Assembly (NCBI GenBank): GCA_003598085.1
Contig: QZKU01000138.1
Span: 1-16,880 of the forward strand
Direction: 5' to 3'
DNA: 16,880 nucleotides
Origin: Candidatus Abyssobacteria bacterium SURF_5
Lineage (GTDB): Bacteria > Abyssobacteria > SURF-5
Shown: positions 7,967 through 15,002 of the stretch, in pieces
How the letters are laid out: each line of letters begins with the position of its first letter
How positions within the stretch are numbered: the first letter of the stretch is position 1
The notes under the pieces: model-generated
Databases searched by the model: none
What the model saw: the letters and a program-made list of their open reading frames with translations, nothing else
What the model was told of the DNA's origin: nothing
Position numbers and translations under genes: made by a program

Positions 7967-7982
7967 TGGCATATTAAGTGCT
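7967..7982 (+). promoter_or_regulatory. possible sigma-54 (-24/-12) promoter of the HDOD-GGDEF gene
   Basis: TGGCA at 7967-7971 and TGCT at 7979-7982 place GG and GC exactly 10 bp apart, as sigma-54 requires. The -24 element is perfect over TGGCA; the -12 element reads GTGCT instead of TTGCT. The predicted start is near 7993. This would fit an NtrC-type activator, one of which is encoded at 2224-3567, but no link between the two is shown. Confidence 0.35.
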
Positions 7983-7986
7983 AGTA

Positions 7987-8029
7987 GTGCGGCGCCAGGT
8001 TATTTACGCGTCCTTGTTGGCGGCAGCAC
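7987..8029 (+). other. large imperfect hairpin just upstream of the HDOD-GGDEF ribosome site
   Basis: GTGC plus GGCGCCA (7987-7997) pairs with TGGCGGC plus GCAC (8018-8029) with one mismatch and one bulged A, around a 20-nt loop. It ends about 20 nt before the GGAAG ribosome site. It could control translation or be an operator. It does not match a c-di-GMP riboswitch motif that I know. Confidence 0.4.
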
Positions 8030-8057
8030 CCGGAAGATATTTTCAGAAGGAAGCATT

Positions 8058-9602
8058 ATGATTCAAGAAGTTCAGATCAAGAAATTACTGATGCGATCCT
8101 CAAAACTGCCTACAATTCCCGCTGTGGCGAGACAACTGCTCTCTATTAGTGAATGGGAAACCGCCGATCTGAATCAGGTGGCCGAGATAATCAGCGCCGA
8201 CATCTCCCTTGTCTCCAGAATTCTGAGGATTGTTAACTCTCCTTTTTATGGTTTTCCCCATAAAATCAGCACAATCTCGCAAGCATTGGTGGTGCTTGGT
8301 GTCCGTGCAACCCGGTCATTGACGCTGAGTTTCTCGCTTTTACAGATGTCGTCGGCGGGTGGGGGTGGCAAATTCAATTATGCCGGTTTCTGGACTCGCT
8401 CGTTAAACACGGCCGTCGCGGCGCGCGAGTTTGCGCAGGCGGCGGGGTTGCGAGACATGGAGGAAGCTTTTGTGTCGGGCCTTCTTCAGGATATTGGGGT
8501 TCTGGTAATTGGGCATTGCGCCCCCAGGGAATACGCTCTCATCTCAAGAGAATCGCCCGACCAACTGGCTCCGCCATTGGCGGTGGAGAGAAGACATCTC
8601 GGGACTGACCACGTGGAACTCGCAAAACACCTGTTTGAGGAATGGAAACTCCCTCATTCACTTCTGATCCCCGTCCTGTACCACCACGAGCCACAGGGCC
8701 TGACCTCGACCGATCCGCAGACGATGCTCTCGATAAACATCCAATATTTTGCGGGGAGGATGGGAGAGTGGCTGTACGCGACCCACAAGAATGGGAATTC
8801 ATTCGACGGGTTAAGCGAGTTGGCCCTCGAGTATTTCGGGATTAGTCAGCTTGAGTTTGAGGCTTTGATGCGGCGGATCGATTGCCGCGTGAGCGAGATG
8901 TCGGAACTCTTTGAGGTGAATGACACCCGCCCCACCACATATGCAAACCTGCTCGAACAGGCGAACCAGGAGCTTGGTCGTATTGTCCATGAACAGGAGC
9001 GGTTGCTGAGGGATTTGGAGGCGGCAAAACTGGAGGCAAAGAAGCTGGCCGAACAGTTGCGGGAAGCGAACCTGAAGCTGGTGAGCGAATCGAGAAAAGA
9101 CGGCCTCACAGACCTGGCAAATCGGCGCCATTGTGAAGAATTTCTGGATAAAGAACTCAAACGTTCATTGCGCTACGGCCACCCGATCTCCGTCCTCTTC
9201 ATAGATATCGACAATTTCAAGTCGATCAACGACCGATGGGGACATCTCGCGGGAGACGCCAATATCAAGCAGTTCGCTGGAATCCTGAAGGAGTCCGTTC
9301 GTGCAAACGACCTCGTGGCGCGCTATGGGGGAGAGGAATTTCTTGTGATACTCGTGGAGAGCTCGAGCTCCGAGGCTGTTGTCGCCGCCGAACGCATTCG
9401 GCAGGCCGTTGAACAGACTCCTTTTTTCCGGGAGGATTCCGCTGTTCCCCTGTTCCTCACCGCAAGCATCGGTATTGCGAGCTGGATGCCTGGGGACGAA
9501 CAGATTGATATGCGAGCACTGTTGGGAAAGGCCGATGAGGCCATGTATCAGGCAAAGCGGGCCGGAAAAAACTGCGTCTCCGTCCTCGATGCCAATTCGT
9601 AG
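8058..9602 (+). CDS. HDOD-domain diguanylate cyclase (HDOD-GGDEF)
   Basis: A 514-residue cytoplasmic signalling protein predicted to make c-di-GMP from two GTP. The HDOD domain (about 12-215) has GLLQDIG (141-147) and a YHHEP motif near 208-212, but not the metal-binding HD-GYP signature, so phosphodiesterase activity is unlikely. A coiled coil (about 295-345) links to the GGDEF domain (about 346-512), which has LTDLANRR, metal-binding DIDNFKSIND, active-site GGEEF (424-428) and the inhibitory RxxD site RAND (415-418) five residues upstream. Everything needed for catalysis and product inhibition is present. The ATG at 8058 follows AGAAGGAAG. The gene is divergent from the ParA-CBM operon and shares its upstream region. 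What the HDOD domain senses is unknown. Confidence 0.93.
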   Translation: MIQEVQIKKLLMRSSKLPTIPAVARQLLSISEWETADLNQVAEIISADISLVSRILRIVNSPFYGFPHKISTISQALVVLGVRATRSLTLSFSLLQMSSAGGGGKFNYAGFWTRSLNTAVAAREFAQAAGLRDMEEAFVSGLLQDIGVLVIGHCAPREYALISRESPDQLAPPLAVERRHLGTDHVELAKHLFEEWKLPHSLLIPVLYHHEPQGLTSTDPQTMLSINIQYFAGRMGEWLYATHKNGNSFDGLSELALEYFGISQLEFEALMRRIDCRVSEMSELFEVNDTRPTTYANLLEQANQELGRIVHEQERLLRDLEAAKLEAKKLAEQLREANLKLVSESRKDGLTDLANRRHCEEFLDKELKRSLRYGHPISVLFIDIDNFKSINDRWGHLAGDANIKQFAGILKESVRANDLVARYGGEEFLVILVESSSSEAVVAAERIRQAVEQTPFFREDSAVPLFLTASIGIASWMPGDEQIDMRALLGKADEAMYQAKRAGKNCVSVLDANS

Positions 9603-9631
9603 TCTCTGCCCGCCCCACATGCGGTTGACGC

Positions 9632-10318
9632 TTAAAGGAATCTGCGCCGGCGAAACCCGCTCCGCCTCCGGAGAACGAGTAAGAGGAGGGCTCCCGCGAA
9701 GAATCCGCCGATGTGCGCGAACCAGGCGATCCCGCGCGCATCAACCGGTCCCGCCATCAAGGTTGGCAGGGCAAACAGAATCTGCATGAAAATGTAAAAG
9801 CCGAGGAACAGGAAGGCCGGCACCTCGACAAAGTAGAAGAACAGGAACACCGGAATCGCCGCAAGCACACGCGCCCGCGGGAAGAGGAGAAAGTATGCCC
9901 CCAGAACTCCCGAAACCGCGCCGCTTGCGCCGATCACGGGGATCGTTGAGCCGGGATGCGTAAAGATATGGCTGAAAGTCGCCGCCAGACCGGTCAGAAG
10001 ATAGAAGAAAACGAACTTGCCGTGACCGAAGTAATCCTCGACGTTATTCCCGAAGATCCATAAGAAAAGCATATTGCCGACCAGATGCAAAATCCCCCCA
10101 TGCATGAACATGCTTGTGAAAAGCGAGGTGAATTGATTCGGCGCCAGCGGCTCCGCCACGAATGTTTTGGGCACCAGGGCCAGGCTCATGACCACCTGCT
10201 CGAAATGTTGAGGCCCCTGGGAAATCTGATAGAAGAAAACCGCCACGTTCGCAGCAATCAGCAAGAGCGTGACCGCTGGAAAAAGGTCCGCAGGATTCCT
10301 GTCCTTGATAGGGATCAT
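9632..10318 (-). CDS. rhomboid-family intramembrane serine protease
   Basis: A 228-residue membrane protein with about six hydrophobic segments. The catalytic dyad is Ser132 in GASG (130-133) and His202 in AHIGGF (201-206). The oxyanion-side HGGILHLVGN motif (73-82) with Asn82 is also present, so it should be active. Rhomboids cut single-pass membrane proteins inside the bilayer; its substrate cannot be told from sequence. The C-terminus is Arg-rich (RRRSGFRRRRFL), consistent with a cytoplasmic tail. The ATG at 10318 overlaps the mannosidase stop (ATGA), and its AGGA is too close for a normal ribosome site, so translation probably depends on reinitiation after the mannosidase. The gene converges on the HDOD-GGDEF gene with a 29-bp gap. 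Confidence 0.92.
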   Translation of the reverse strand: MIPIKDRNPADLFPAVTLLLIAANVAVFFYQISQGPQHFEQVVMSLALVPKTFVAEPLAPNQFTSLFTSMFMHGGILHLVGNMLFLWIFGNNVEDYFGHGKFVFFYLLTGLAATFSHIFTHPGSTIPVIGASGAVSGVLGAYFLLFPRARVLAAIPVFLFFYFVEVPAFLFLGFYIFMQILFALPTLMAGPVDARGIAWFAHIGGFFAGALLLLVLRRRSGFRRRRFL

Positions 10319-13128
10319 TTCCTGTTCACCCGGATGGTTTTGATCTCGCCGGGCCGAAAGGAGATTCCTTTCCTGCTCAGGCTCAGCGGCCCTTGGGATA
10401 ATTGCCTCTCGAGAAAGTTCACCTCATGCGCGCCGTCCAACGGTTTCCAGAGGATCACGCGGGTGCGCTGAGAGGATTCTGTTCCATTGTACATCCGTAC
10501 GAGCAGCGAATCCTTCTGCCGAGAGCGTTCAATCGCGCTGATGATGATGTTGGAATTGTCCGCCGCAACCAGTGAAGCTCTGTTCCTCAGCTTTCCATTG
10601 TGGCGATTGGTTATGGCGGCGATGGGCGGGAAAGCATACGCATGCGCGGCGTGCGCAATCCCTGCATCAACAAAATTCCCGGCATAGCTGAGAAACGCGA
10701 ATTCGAACGAATGCCGTCCCTGTGATTGAGCGCCCGGCGTCTTGAACTGAGGGCCGGCGCCTCCCGGCCTGCAGAAAAGGTCATCTCTTGACAGCCAGCC
10801 GATGGAGCGGATCAGGGTGAGGGCGAGCGCCGAAATTTTCTCGTTGAAGAGGGCCTCGATTTCGGGGATGCCCCGATTGAAAAGAGCAAACCCGGTTGAT
10901 CCCCCCTCGAGACAGGTAAAGCATTTCTGCGGACCGGTGCCGACCGGTTTTTCCAGGAATCCTTCGGCCGGTTCGACCGAAACCGGCCGGCGGACTGTGC
11001 CGAAGGTCGTCTCCACGACGGCGTCGCTCGCTTTAAACGGGGCATGAAACCATACGCGGAGCCGGTGATCCTCGCTTTTGTTTTCCAATGAGACTCGAAA
11101 ATCGATCCGCTTTGTGTCCCTATATAAGGATATTTCGGTCTTGATCCTTGTCTCAACCGCCGCCGTCGATCGGGCATCACGTTCCGGCGTCAGCCGCTCC
11201 GGAATCCGGTACACCGCCTCGATCCGCACAGCAGCTCGCACCGGCCCGTTTTCAATGACCGACACGGCGACCGGCCCGACCGGGGCAGCGACCGGTTGGG
11301 CGCCCTGAACCTCATCAAAATTGTATGTGTCGCCCCGGTCACCTTCATCGATGAAGTGGAGGCATCGAGCGTATTCGATCGCCAGATCCTTGTCGAGAAT
11401 ATCTATCGTGCCGTCACTGTTGATCGTTATCCGGTAATGTTGGTTTTCCAGCTTCTCCTTTGAAGCCTCTAAACCACCGCTTGCGCTGCCGCCCGCGCTC
11501 TCGCCAGAGAGAGAGTACAGCGTGAGTCCGTGTGGAGCCAGTTCTTTCGCCGGGAAACGAATGGTCGTTCTGGCGCCGGAGATTCCCCTGATCTTCACCG
11601 TTGCGATTGTCGGATCTTCGAGCGCGGCCAACAATTCCTTGCGTCGTTTATCGAAATCAATTTCGCCGGCGGGCGCTCGCCCCATGATCAGGTTCAGGTG
11701 CAGAATATTGCCGTCCTTTCGCCAGAGGACATTGTTGATGTAATACCCGATCAGCTCGCGGTCTTCCATTCCTGAGACCATCGAGCGCACCATCTCCGGC
11801 GTCTCTTCGGTCTGCACAAAAAGCTCGCGCTCCCCGACCGTTTTCTGCAGGGGGATGATTGACCCATCGGCATCTTTCACGGATTGAATGAAGTCGGGCT
11901 CCTCAAGATCGACTTCAACGTCAACAAGCTGAAAGCGCGCCGCGGTAGGATTGAACACACAGAGGACGGGTGAATCCGCCGGAGCGTGACGGCTATCCAC
12001 CTGGCTTGCAAGGAATGACATGCAGTCTTTTTGCAGCGCTTTTCCCAACTGTTCGACGCGGTCGAATCGCGTTTCCATTTCTTCATGGACTTTGTCGACG
12101 CTGCAGCCGCAGATGCTGTCGTGTGGCTGGTTTTGGAGAATCAATCGCCATGCATGTTCGATGAAACTGCCGTGAGGCCGGGTATCTCCGCACAAGCCGG
12201 CCCAAGCCGACAACGGCTCAACATATCTTTCCAGCAGCCGGCAGCACTCAAAAGCGCGCTGCTTCTGCCTGATCCTGGTGGAGGTTACCCCGGGAAGCAG
12301 CGGCGCTCGCTCCGGGCTTCGAAATTCGCCGCGATGAACCGACAAAGAGCGCGCCTGTTTTCTGGCCTGTTGAATGAATGCATCGAGCGAGCCGATCTCG
12401 GCCGTCACTCCCTCCAGCCTGCGCACCGCCTTCTCCAACTGTTCTGGCAGGCCCTCCTGCGGCTCGAGATGATCGAGCCCGTTCATGATCAGCATGCTGC
12501 GAATCGAGCAGTATGGCTCCAATTTCTGGATGACCCTCCGCAGGCTGTCGCTTAACTGCTTTGGGTTGAGAGGCAGGAATGCTCCGTTGCCATAGGAAGT
12601 GGCGAGGTAGACGGTGAATAGTTGCGTTCCGTCCGGCGACTCCCACAGAAATTGCGTTTCGGTAACGGTCCGGCCGACTCCTCTCCACACCACCGCCGAA
12701 CGAATCCCGAATCCCGCCAGTACCTGCGGCATCTGGGCAATATGCCCGAATTGGTCGGGCAGGTAGCCGACCGAAGAAGCCTTCCCGTATTTTTTCGCTG
12801 AGCGGATTCCCATCCTCAGGTTTCTTATGAGCGACTCGCCGGTGACGAGGAACTCGTCGGGCTGCACATACCACGGGCCGATCAGGATTCTTTCCTGGCG
12901 GATTAGCTTTTCCAGCCGCTTGCGATTTTCCGGTCGTATTGCGAGATAATCGTCGAGGAGAATTGTCTGCCCGTCCAGCTCAAAGCAGGTGAACGCGCGA
13001 TCGTTCTCCAGGACCTCCAAGAGATGATCGACCATCGAGACGAGCCGTTTTCGGAATCGCTCGAACGGCATATACCATTCCCGATCCCAATGAGTGTGGG
13101 GAACAACAACCAGGTGCCTCAGGTTCAT
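10315..13128 (-). CDS. GH38 alpha-mannosidase family glycoside hydrolase (MngB-like)
   Basis: A 937-residue glycosidase, about the usual family size. The N-terminal catalytic domain has zinc ligands His13 and Asp15 in HTHWDREW, nucleophile Asp125 in GYLPDQFGH, and the third ligand region His336 in PHDSICGCSVDKVHEE, followed by the C-terminal beta domains. The motif wording is close to E. coli MngB, which hydrolyses mannosylglycerate derivatives, but no PTS or glycerate gene is nearby, so the substrate stays at alpha-mannosides in general. The ATG at 13128 is chosen because GGAGG lies 6 nt upstream; the in-frame extension to 13173 lacks a comparable site. No signal peptide is seen, so it acts in the cytoplasm. 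It overlaps the rhomboid gene by four bases. Confidence 0.92.
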   Translation of the reverse strand: MNLRHLVVVPHTHWDREWYMPFERFRKRLVSMVDHLLEVLENDRAFTCFELDGQTILLDDYLAIRPENRKRLEKLIRQERILIGPWYVQPDEFLVTGESLIRNLRMGIRSAKKYGKASSVGYLPDQFGHIAQMPQVLAGFGIRSAVVWRGVGRTVTETQFLWESPDGTQLFTVYLATSYGNGAFLPLNPKQLSDSLRRVIQKLEPYCSIRSMLIMNGLDHLEPQEGLPEQLEKAVRRLEGVTAEIGSLDAFIQQARKQARSLSVHRGEFRSPERAPLLPGVTSTRIRQKQRAFECCRLLERYVEPLSAWAGLCGDTRPHGSFIEHAWRLILQNQPHDSICGCSVDKVHEEMETRFDRVEQLGKALQKDCMSFLASQVDSRHAPADSPVLCVFNPTAARFQLVDVEVDLEEPDFIQSVKDADGSIIPLQKTVGERELFVQTEETPEMVRSMVSGMEDRELIGYYINNVLWRKDGNILHLNLIMGRAPAGEIDFDKRRKELLAALEDPTIATVKIRGISGARTTIRFPAKELAPHGLTLYSLSGESAGGSASGGLEASKEKLENQHYRITINSDGTIDILDKDLAIEYARCLHFIDEGDRGDTYNFDEVQGAQPVAAPVGPVAVSVIENGPVRAAVRIEAVYRIPERLTPERDARSTAAVETRIKTEISLYRDTKRIDFRVSLENKSEDHRLRVWFHAPFKASDAVVETTFGTVRRPVSVEPAEGFLEKPVGTGPQKCFTCLEGGSTGFALFNRGIPEIEALFNEKISALALTLIRSIGWLSRDDLFCRPGGAGPQFKTPGAQSQGRHSFEFAFLSYAGNFVDAGIAHAAHAYAFPPIAAITNRHNGKLRNRASLVAADNSNIIISAIERSRQKDSLLVRMYNGTESSQRTRVILWKPLDGAHEVNFLERQLSQGPLSLSRKGISFRPGEIKTIRVNRK

Positions 13129-13323
13129 GCGGATCCTCCCAGGGAGATGAGACTGAATAGTTTCTCGCTGCAAACCGGGTGGAGCGGGACACTGCTCAAA
13201 AAGCGGATTGGTGCAGTTCCGCGAGCCCGGGTTCGCCTCGTGAGATTGGCGAGGGACAGAACTATCTCCACCTTTTGCGCCGCGGGTTCGCCTGAAAGAC
13301 GGGCCCGCCTGTTCGCCTGATCA
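13129..13323. repeat. intergenic region with three AGGCGAAC repeats
   Basis: On the minus strand AGGCGAAC occurs three times, at 13318-13311, 13293-13286 and 13238-13231. The latter two extend to the exact 11-mer AGGCGAACCCG, 55 bp apart. No promoter or terminator is obvious. Short open frames crossing it have no ribosome site. The repeats may be part of a dispersed element or a processing site between the radical SAM and mannosidase genes. Confidence 0.45.
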
Positions 13324-14796
13324 TTATCTTGACTGGCCGTCGATGGTGGGTTTTTCGAAGCCGGCCTGCTTGAGTTTGTCGGCAATCCTGATTATCTGAG
13401 TGTTCAGTTCCTCATACAGTTCGTTCTTTAACTTATAATAGAAGTCCTTGTTGAAACGATCCCACTTCCTCAACAGATGATTGGCGTACCCCTTGATGAT
13501 GGCATGGCGGAGATCGCCCTTGAACAGGCTCTTCAGCATCTGCGCGCGCGAGAAAAACTTCTTCATCGCCCGGACCGCCTCTTTCTGGAGCACGATCGGC
13601 ACCATGTTTTTGGGCTTGAAAACGACATGATGCCCGTCATACAGTGTCCAGTCGTACGTAAATATCTTTTTACCTTCGTCGAACTCATGAAAGATTTCGG
13701 AACCCGGTATCGGTGTCAGGATCATGAACTGGACGGTGTCGATTTTGACTTTTTTCGCAAATCGAGCGGTCTCCCGGATTATCCGCACATCGTCTTCATC
13801 GGAGCCGAGGACGAACATCCCGTGGATCTGGATGCCGTGCTCGTGCAGTTTCCTGATGCTTTCCTTGATGTCCTCGAGCGTTTGGCCCTTCGAATACAGA
13901 TCCAGCGTTCTCGGATTTATCGATTCGAACCCGATATATACGGTGGAGCATTTGGAGCGCTCCATCAGGTCGAGCAGCTCGTCGTCCTTCGCCACGTCCG
14001 CACGCACCTGCGCGGTCCAATCCGGCGTCAGCCCCTCCTCGATCATCCGGCTCAGCAGTTCCTTTGTGCGCTTTTTGTTCGCCGTAAAATTATCATCATA
14101 GAAGAAGATAGTGCGGTCGACGTATGGCCTGATATCCTCCAGCACTTTCTCAGTCGAGCGAAACCGATACTTGCGGCCAAACATCGGCGTGACCGAGCAG
14201 AATTTGCAGTTAAACGGACAGCCGCGCGAGGTGATGACCGGTATGATGTTCGGGTTGCGAAAGAAGCTCCGAGTGCCGGTACCAAAGCCGGCGATCAGCG
14301 AGAGGTCCGGCGAGGGATGGGCGTCCAGATCGGGGCACAATTCGCGGGACCTGTTGTGAGTGATCTCCCCATTTCTCCAATAGGAAAGCCCCGCAATCGT
14401 TTCAAGCGGCCGCTTTCCGTCGACGGCGTCGAGCAGCTCCACCAGCGCCTCTTCGCCTTCACCTCGAATCACGAAATCGGCATGTTCCATCGCCTCATCC
14501 GCCAGAAACGTCGGATGCGCCCCGCCCATTACCACTTTCACTCCCTTCGCGCGCACTTCATCGGCAAGCGCATAGGCCCGGGGGGCCGTGGACGTGATCG
14601 TCGAGATACCCACAAGGTCTGAGGCGAACAGATCGTCTTTATCGACCCGCTGTATCTCCTCCACAAATACCTTTACGTCATGCCCGCGATTGCGCAGGAT
14701 GGTCGCAAGAATCACCGTTCCCAGCCGCGGCAGCGACCACTTTGAATATATGTGAAATCCCGGGGCTTTCGGTTCAACGAAAACTATTTTCTTCAT
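13324..14796 (-). CDS. B12-binding-domain radical SAM protein
   Basis: A 490-residue enzyme of the cobalamin-dependent radical SAM class (BchE/methylase-like group). Residues 1-135 form a B12-binding Rossmann domain, with GGAHPT at 91-96 but no DxHxxG base-off motif seen. The radical SAM domain (about 183-400) has the cluster motif CxxxCxxC at Cys193, Cys197 and Cys200. The C-terminal segment with DGHHVVFKPKNM and a basic helical tail is typical of this subgroup. Members methylate or cyclise lipids, tetrapyrroles and natural products; the substrate here is unknown, and neighbours do not form a recognisable biosynthetic cluster. The ATG at 14796 has an AAGGAAA about 11 nt upstream. It is probably first in the leftward run radSAM-mannosidase-rhomboid, although a 195-bp gap separates it from the mannosidase. 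Confidence 0.9.
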   Translation of the reverse strand: MKKIVFVEPKAPGFHIYSKWSLPRLGTVILATILRNRGHDVKVFVEEIQRVDKDDLFASDLVGISTITSTAPRAYALADEVRAKGVKVVMGGAHPTFLADEAMEHADFVIRGEGEEALVELLDAVDGKRPLETIAGLSYWRNGEITHNRSRELCPDLDAHPSPDLSLIAGFGTGTRSFFRNPNIIPVITSRGCPFNCKFCSVTPMFGRKYRFRSTEKVLEDIRPYVDRTIFFYDDNFTANKKRTKELLSRMIEEGLTPDWTAQVRADVAKDDELLDLMERSKCSTVYIGFESINPRTLDLYSKGQTLEDIKESIRKLHEHGIQIHGMFVLGSDEDDVRIIRETARFAKKVKIDTVQFMILTPIPGSEIFHEFDEGKKIFTYDWTLYDGHHVVFKPKNMVPIVLQKEAVRAMKKFFSRAQMLKSLFKGDLRHAIIKGYANHLLRKWDRFNKDFYYKLKNELYEELNTQIIRIADKLKQAGFEKPTIDGQSR

Positions 14797-14858
14797 CGGC
14801 CTATCATTTCCTTTTTCGCGTCTTCATCATTTTGGTGTTGCGCTGCATTTGATGCATT

Positions 14859-14887
14859 ATAATACTCCAATCGCGCGGGCAGGTCAA
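14859..14887 (-). promoter_or_regulatory. promoter of the radical SAM gene
   Basis: Minus-strand TTGACC (14887-14882) and TATTAT (14864-14859) have a 17-bp spacer; TATAAT also overlaps three bases further on. The leader is about 55 nt. It lies back to back with the pyrG promoter, with only 16 bp between the two -35 boxes. Confidence 0.6.
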
Positions 14888-14903
14888 ACTTTTCCGGCCT
14901 CTT

Positions 14904-14933
14904 TTGACTCGCGATATCTAACTATGATAGAAT
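14904..14933 (+). promoter_or_regulatory. pyrG promoter
   Basis: TTGACT at 14904-14909 and TAGAAT at 14928-14933 are separated by 18 bp, giving a leader of about 60 nt before the ATG at 15003. No GGGC-type initial repeat or attenuator of the kind known for Gram-positive pyrG was seen. Confidence 0.55.
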
Positions 14934-15002
14934 AATCTGTGTTTTTAGAATAATATAAATCGATATTTGCAATTCCGCTATTCGCTTCTGTAAACGATAA
15001 TT

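Larger units (their letters stand above)
7734..8057. other. divergent regulatory region between parA and the HDOD-GGDEF gene
   Basis: No gene was seen. From the left the region holds the A/T-rich stretch with palindrome CAATATATTG, a small AGCC/GGCT stem near 7792-7805, pyrimidine-rich tracts at 7862-7900, the palindrome CGCCC-GA-GGGCG (7952-7963), a sigma-54-like site (7967-7982) and a large imperfect hairpin (7987-8029). A TTGACT at 7903-7908 has no suitable -10 downstream. Confidence 0.5.

Noticed and set aside
13228-13318. tRNA T-arm suggested by GGGTTCGCC
   Set aside because: The flanking bases do not pair into a T-stem, and no acceptor or anticodon arm is found.
13125-13385. Small minus-strand gene in the spacer before the mannosidase
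   Set aside because: It overlaps both neighbours out of frame, crosses the AGGCGAAC repeats and has no recognisable product.
13477-14622. Plus-strand open frame of 381 codons opposite the radical SAM gene
   Set aside because: Shadow of the radical SAM gene; His/Arg-rich translation with no motif.
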